A DNA stretch of 64,000 nucleotides, from the NCBI RefSeq assembly GCF_016583565.1, contig NZ_NRRF01000016.1, positions 17,786 through 81,785 on the forward strand, read 5' to 3'. Numbering within the stretch: the stretch's first letter is position 1; every line of letters starts with the position of its first letter. Both the position numbers and the translations under genes were made by a program. Under the pieces are notes generated by a model. It was not told the origin of the DNA. It ran no database searches and saw only the letters and a program-made list of their open reading frames with translations. This document shows positions 61,002 through 64,000 of the stretch, in pieces. The DNA is from Thiocystis violacea. Its GTDB lineage: Bacteria > Pseudomonadota > Gammaproteobacteria > Chromatiales > Chromatiaceae.

Positions 61002-63020
61002 TCATGCGCCTGAGATGATCCATAGCAGCACCAGGAGCGTCGCCAGGGTCCACCCCAGATAGACCCGCACATTGCCCGACTGCAGCCGCACCACCCGCCG
61101 CGAGGCCGACTCCACCCCCCGCGCCACGGGGGCATAGACCAACCCCCAGAGCCGGTCGGTCAACCGAAGCCGATAGCGTTGCACACCATCCTCCCCAGTC
61201 GTGCGGTCCTCCTCGATCTCGAACAGCAGCCCGAACACCCGACGCACCGGCTGCGCAAAGGCGGTGGCGGTGTACTGCATCCGCGGCGTCGGCGCGGCGA
61301 ATCCGCAGTCCCAGGGGTCGCAGCGGCGAACGCCACGGACCGTCCGCCGCTTGAACCACCAGATGGCCAGACCGGCGATCAGCGCCAGCGCCAGGATACT
61401 GAGCGGCGCGCTGTAGCTCGCCGTCTCGGCCGAGATCGGCGTCAGCCAGAGCCAGCCGCTAGCGCCGGCCTGTGGCATGCCCGTCCCGAGCAGCTCCGTG
61501 GCGACAGGGTCGATCAGATGGATGACCTGCGTCGGCAGCACCCCGAGCAGCACGCAGAGCAGCGCCAGCACGCCCTGCCCAGCCCGCATCCCGAACGGCA
61601 CCACGCGCGCGCGGCGCACATGCCGGCTACGCGCCTGCCCGAGGAAGGCCACGCCGTAGACCTTGACGAAGGTCGCCGCGACCAGGGCGCCCGTCAGCGC
61701 CAGCACGGCCGAGGCGATGGGGATCAGACTGCGCAGCACGCCGCTCTCCAGCTGCCACGCCTGGAGCGCCGCCTGGAAGGTCAGCCACTCGGAGACGAAG
61801 CCGTTGAAGGGCGGCAGGGCCGAGATCGACAGGCAGCCGATCAGGAAGAAATACCCGGTCCAGGGCATGCGGCGCAGCAGTCCGCCCATCTGCTCCAGGT
61901 CGCGCTCGTGCGTGCTGTGCAGGATGGCGCCGGCGCCCAGGAAGAGCAGCCCCTTGAAGAGCGCGTGGTTGATGACGTGATAGAGGGCCGCAACCAGGGC
62001 CAGCGCCGCCAGCATGCTGTGCTCCGTCGCCTGGAACAGCAGCGCCAGCCCAAGCGCGATGAAGATGATCCCCAGATTCTCGACCGACGAATAGGCGAGC
62101 AGCCGCTTCAGGTCCGTCTGCATCAGCGCGAAGAGCACGCCCATGAGCGCCGAGACGCTGCCGACGGCGAGCAGGACCACGCCCCAAAACCATTGCACCT
62201 CGCCGTTGAGATCCAGCACCACGCGGATGAAGCCATAGACCGCCACCTTGAGCATGACGCCCGACATCAGCGCCGAGATGTGCGAGGGCGCGACCGGATG
62301 CGCCTCCGGCAGCCAGGCGTGCATGGGCACCAAGCCCGCCTTCATCCCGAAACCGACGAAGGCCAGCGCGAAGGCGACGCTCGCCCAGCCCGGCGAGAGC
62401 GTCGCCGCGCGCATGGCATCGAAGTCGAAACCGCCGCCGAAGGCCGCCAGCACGCCGAAGCCGAGCAGGATGGTCAGCCCGCCGATATGGGCCATCAGCA
62501 GATAGAGAAAGGCCGCGCGCCGGTTGGCCGCGTTCTCGTGCTGGAAGGCGACCAGGAAGTAGGAGGACAGGGACATCAGCTCCCAGGCCACCATGAACAG
62601 GAAGGCGTCGTCCGCCAGCACCACCAGCAGCATGCCGACGAGGAAGAGCCCGGTGAAGCCGCCGAGCGCCACCAGCGAGTCACGTCCGTACTCGAAGCTG
62701 CGGACATAGGCGGGACCGTAGAGCCCGAGCACGCTGGTGACCAGACCGATCACCATCAGGAATAGACCGGACAGCGCGTCCAGCCGCACATGCCAGGGCA
62801 TCCAGGGCAGCCCGAGCGGCAGGGTCGCGGAGACGCTGCCGCCCTGGGTCAGGGCGAGCACGCCGGCACCGAGCGCCGCCAGACCGCAGAGACCGACCAG
62901 GGGCATCGCCAACAGCCGCAGGACGCGCGGCTGACGTCCGGCGAGCAGTGAGATCGCGGACGACCCCAACCCCAGCACGACGGCCAGGAAGGCCAGCGAT
63001 AGAGCCGGACTCGCGCTCAT
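61002..63020 (-). CDS. HyfB-like antiporter-type membrane subunit
   Basis: 672 residues, with about 16 helices. NuoL/HyfB family: FMVAWELMSLSSYFLVAFQHEN, GFGMKAGLVPMHAWLPEAHPVAPSHISALMSGVMLKVAVYG, LKRLLAYSSVENLGIIF and INHALFKGLLFLGAGAILH. The C-terminal extension RRCDPWDCGFAAPTPRMQYTATAFAQPVRRVF is typical of HyfB/HycC. It starts the complex's operon and its ATG overlaps the XRE gene stop (ATGA). Confidence 0.95.
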   Translation of the reverse strand: MSASPALSLAFLAVVLGLGSSAISLLAGRQPRVLRLLAMPLVGLCGLAALGAGVLALTQGGSVSATLPLGLPWMPWHVRLDALSGLFLMVIGLVTSVLGLYGPAYVRSFEYGRDSLVALGGFTGLFLVGMLLVVLADDAFLFMVAWELMSLSSYFLVAFQHENAANRRAAFLYLLMAHIGGLTILLGFGVLAAFGGGFDFDAMRAATLSPGWASVAFALAFVGFGMKAGLVPMHAWLPEAHPVAPSHISALMSGVMLKVAVYGFIRVVLDLNGEVQWFWGVVLLAVGSVSALMGVLFALMQTDLKRLLAYSSVENLGIIFIALGLALLFQATEHSMLAALALVAALYHVINHALFKGLLFLGAGAILHSTHERDLEQMGGLLRRMPWTGYFFLIGCLSISALPPFNGFVSEWLTFQAALQAWQLESGVLRSLIPIASAVLALTGALVAATFVKVYGVAFLGQARSRHVRRARVVPFGMRAGQGVLALLCVLLGVLPTQVIHLIDPVATELLGTGMPQAGASGWLWLTPISAETASYSAPLSILALALIAGLAIWWFKRRTVRGVRRCDPWDCGFAAPTPRMQYTATAFAQPVRRVFGLLFEIEEDRTTGEDGVQRYRLRLTDRLWGLVYAPVARGVESASRRVVRLQSGNVRVYLGWTLATLLVLLWIISGA

Positions 63021-63289
63021 ACCCCCGAACCCTCGGACGGCGGCTGAGTCTTGAAACGCACACCGCGGCCGCTGCCCGTGCTGGCCGCGCCCTCCCCGAT
63101 CAGCTCCACGCCGGCGCGATCGAAGGCCTCGACGACCTTGACCAGGGACTCGACGTTGCCGCGCACCTGACCGTCGCTCGCCTCCATCCGCTGAATGGTC
63201 GGCAGCGAGAGACCGGCCGCCTCCGCCAGCCGGCGCTGGTCCATGCCCAGCAAGGCGCGCGCGGCCCGGACCTGAGCGGCAGTGATCAT
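63017..63289 (-). CDS. XRE-family (HTH_3) transcriptional regulator
   Basis: 90 residues from ATG 63287-63289. The Cro/C1-type helix-turn-helix is at the N-terminus (ITAAQVRAARALLGMDQRRLAEAAGLSLPTIQRMEASDGQVRG), followed by ESLVKVVEAFDRAGVELIGEG, a common short antitoxin-like or regulator pattern, and a Gly/Ser-rich tail. No toxin gene is adjacent. Its stop is coupled to the hyfB-like ATG, so it is probably the operon's own regulator. Dyads lie just upstream. Confidence 0.9.
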   Translation of the reverse strand: MITAAQVRAARALLGMDQRRLAEAAGLSLPTIQRMEASDGQVRGNVESLVKVVEAFDRAGVELIGEGAASTGSGRGVRFKTQPPSEGSGV

Positions 63290-63332
63290 GTCTGAGACAT
63301 CATGAGTGATGGCATAGACGTTATCTTAGATA
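63290..63332 (-). promoter_or_regulatory. Candidate operator dyads upstream of the XRE gene
   Basis: A symmetric dyad GTCT-4-CATCA-4-TGATG-4-AGAC spans 63290-63319, directly at the start codon, and TATCTTAGATA (63322-63332) is a palindrome around one central base. Small XRE regulators usually repress their own gene from such sites. No clear Shine-Dalgarno lies before the ATG. Function is inferred. Confidence 0.5.
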
Positions 63333-63380
63333 GCTGAGCGGGTAGAAGGCAAGTTCGGGGCGAGACGGATGTTTCGTCAG

Positions 63381-63449
63381 AATAAAGTCGCGAAACGAAT
63401 CATAAAGTCCCGAAAATCGGTCCTTCTCGCCGAAATAAAGATGCGAAAA
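63381..63449. repeat. Three imperfect AT-rich direct repeats upstream of the XRE gene
   Basis: AATAAAGTCGCGAAA (63381), CATAAAGTCCCGAAAA (63401) and AATAAAGATGCGAAAA (63434) share (A/C)ATAAAG-TC(G/C)CGAAA with one or two changes; starts are 20 and 33 bases apart. They are 90-160 bases upstream of the XRE start, in a segment of lower GC. Confidence 0.7.
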
Positions 63450-63830
63450 CGCCTAGCGTCAAAGTAGAAATTGCTCTAGCACTTGAACACACTCTGAAAA
63501 GAAAACCGATTCAAAAGTGTTTTGCGCAAAAGCCCCGATAGCTAGGCTGCACTCCTCGCTCGGCGACGCAAGAGCCCCAGTAGCGGGCAGGGAGGGTTCG
63601 TCGGCACGCGTCCGCAGCAGCCAGGACAGCGGACGCTGCTCCGTGTTAAGAGTTGCATCGACTGTTACCGGGGCTCTCAACCCTGAGCCGCCAATTGCCC
63701 CTCTCAATGCCGGGGTTTAAGATCAAGCCGTGTCCGCCGGTCCCATCAGCAGAGCATCGACAAGGCACCGATCGGAGACCACGTTTCTGTCTAGTGCAAC
63801 AGAGTGGAAATCCCGAGACTGTTTAATCAT

Positions 63831-64000
63831 TCATGCTGCGAGCGGCTTTCCCTCATAGGTCCAGCGGAAGGGTTTGGCCAACGTGCGATTGAAGAAGTCG
63901 ATGAAATCGCTGATGCGTTTCTGAAGGTCGTCGATGGAGGTGAAGTTGCCACGGCGCAGGACTTTGCGCGCCAGGATCGAGAACCACATCTCGATCTGAT
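63831..64000 (-). mobile_element. C-terminal part of an IS630-family transposase (runs off window)
   Basis: On the minus strand the frame ends at the TGA 63831-63833 and is open to the right edge: QIEMWFSILARKVLRRGNF, then a helix with DLQKRISDFIDFFN and the end PFRWTYEGKPLAA. This is the C-terminal end of the DDE domain, including the catalytic Glu of IEMWF, typical of IS630-type elements. The rest, and the ends of the element, lie outside or are not recognisable. Confidence 0.9.

Larger units (their letters stand above)
63290..63830. other. Intergenic region upstream of the XRE-hyf operon
   Basis: 541 bases without a supported gene. 63290-63450 holds the dyads and three similar AT-rich direct repeats; 63450-63830 is unremarkable, with short unbiased frames. 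The border to the transposase fragment at 63831 has no obvious target-site duplication within the window. Confidence 0.5.

Noticed and set aside
61179..62765. 528-codon plus-strand frame opposite the hyfB-like gene
   Set aside because: Extremely rich in Arg, Gln and His, as expected for the reverse of a membrane protein gene.
55154..63020. Annotation as an active [NiFe] hydrogenase 4 / formate hydrogenlyase
   Set aside because: The Ni-binding cysteines are absent from the large subunit, and no formate dehydrogenase or hydrogenase maturation gene is present in the window.
63459..63707. 82-codon minus-strand frame near the transposase fragment
   Set aside because: No codon bias, no ribosome site, no motif.

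Overview
The window reads as a chromosomal segment of a purple sulfur bacterium (Chromatiaceae, Gammaproteobacteria; Allochromatium/Thiocystis/Thiocapsa-like). The main reasons are the class III polyhydroxyalkanoate (PHA) locus, with phaC-phaE divergent from phaA-phaR-phaP-phaB in the order known from Allochromatium vinosum, and the petABC-sspAB gene order. High GC and strong third-position GC bias fit. Species-level assignment is inference; no rRNA or photosynthesis gene lies in the window.

Layout. 1-5000: a partial membrane protein, a conserved unknown, a YqiA-like esterase, a TraB/PrgY-family protein, two small lipoproteins and a DUF3301 protein. 5000-10040 (minus): nif3-like gene, petA-petB-petC (cytochrome bc1) and sspA-sspB. 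10330-16048: the PHA locus, with two probable PhaR operators. 16054-18766: a zinc-ribbon protein and a FimX-like c-di-GMP signalling protein with degenerate GGDEF and EAL motifs. 18901-21124: TPP riboswitch and thiC. 21493-23058: a secreted, cysteine-rich protein with PPC-like segments. 23594-39139: a glycan island with GT2, DUF2304, two GT4 enzymes, a GT-C-like membrane protein, a secreted sialidase-fold (BNR) protein, a secreted unknown, a GNAT enzyme, a TPR/O-GlcNAc-transferase-like (GT41) protein and a PIG-L deacetylase/GT2 fusion. 39164-42468: a zinc-ribbon membrane protein and a SEC-C/TPR protein. 42799-48943: CPA2 antiporter, isoaspartyl methyltransferase-like gene, isochorismatase-like hydrolase, and the LPS core genes waaA and hldE. 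49243-54189: a 1648-residue CheB-CheR-PAS-histidine kinase-receiver protein. 54341-63289 (minus): an XRE regulator followed by hyfB-C-E-F-G-I-like genes and a polysaccharide deacetylase. 63831-64000: the end of an IS630-type transposase running off the window.

The most interesting locus is the Hyf-like operon. It encodes a complete membrane module of the complex I / group 4 hydrogenase type, but its large subunit lacks all four nickel-ligating cysteines (Ser246, Ser249, Ser536 and Gly539 occupy those places). It is therefore an energy-converting hydrogenase-related complex of unknown substrate, not a hydrogenase. Its first gene is translationally coupled to a small XRE regulator with dyads and repeats upstream. 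Dispersed palindromic repeats sit in three of its five intergenic junctions, and one of them supplies the stop codon of the hyfE-like gene.

Two dispersed repeat families occur in non-coding DNA. One is a compound four-armed palindrome of about 155 bp (28616, 55746, 59022, and a decayed copy near 49019). The other is a GTGGGAGCGGCGCC palindrome (21216, 44555, 60855). Two unrelated 15-bp tandem arrays lie directly at the 5' ends of genes (44653 and 47458). No tRNA, rRNA or CRISPR array was seen.
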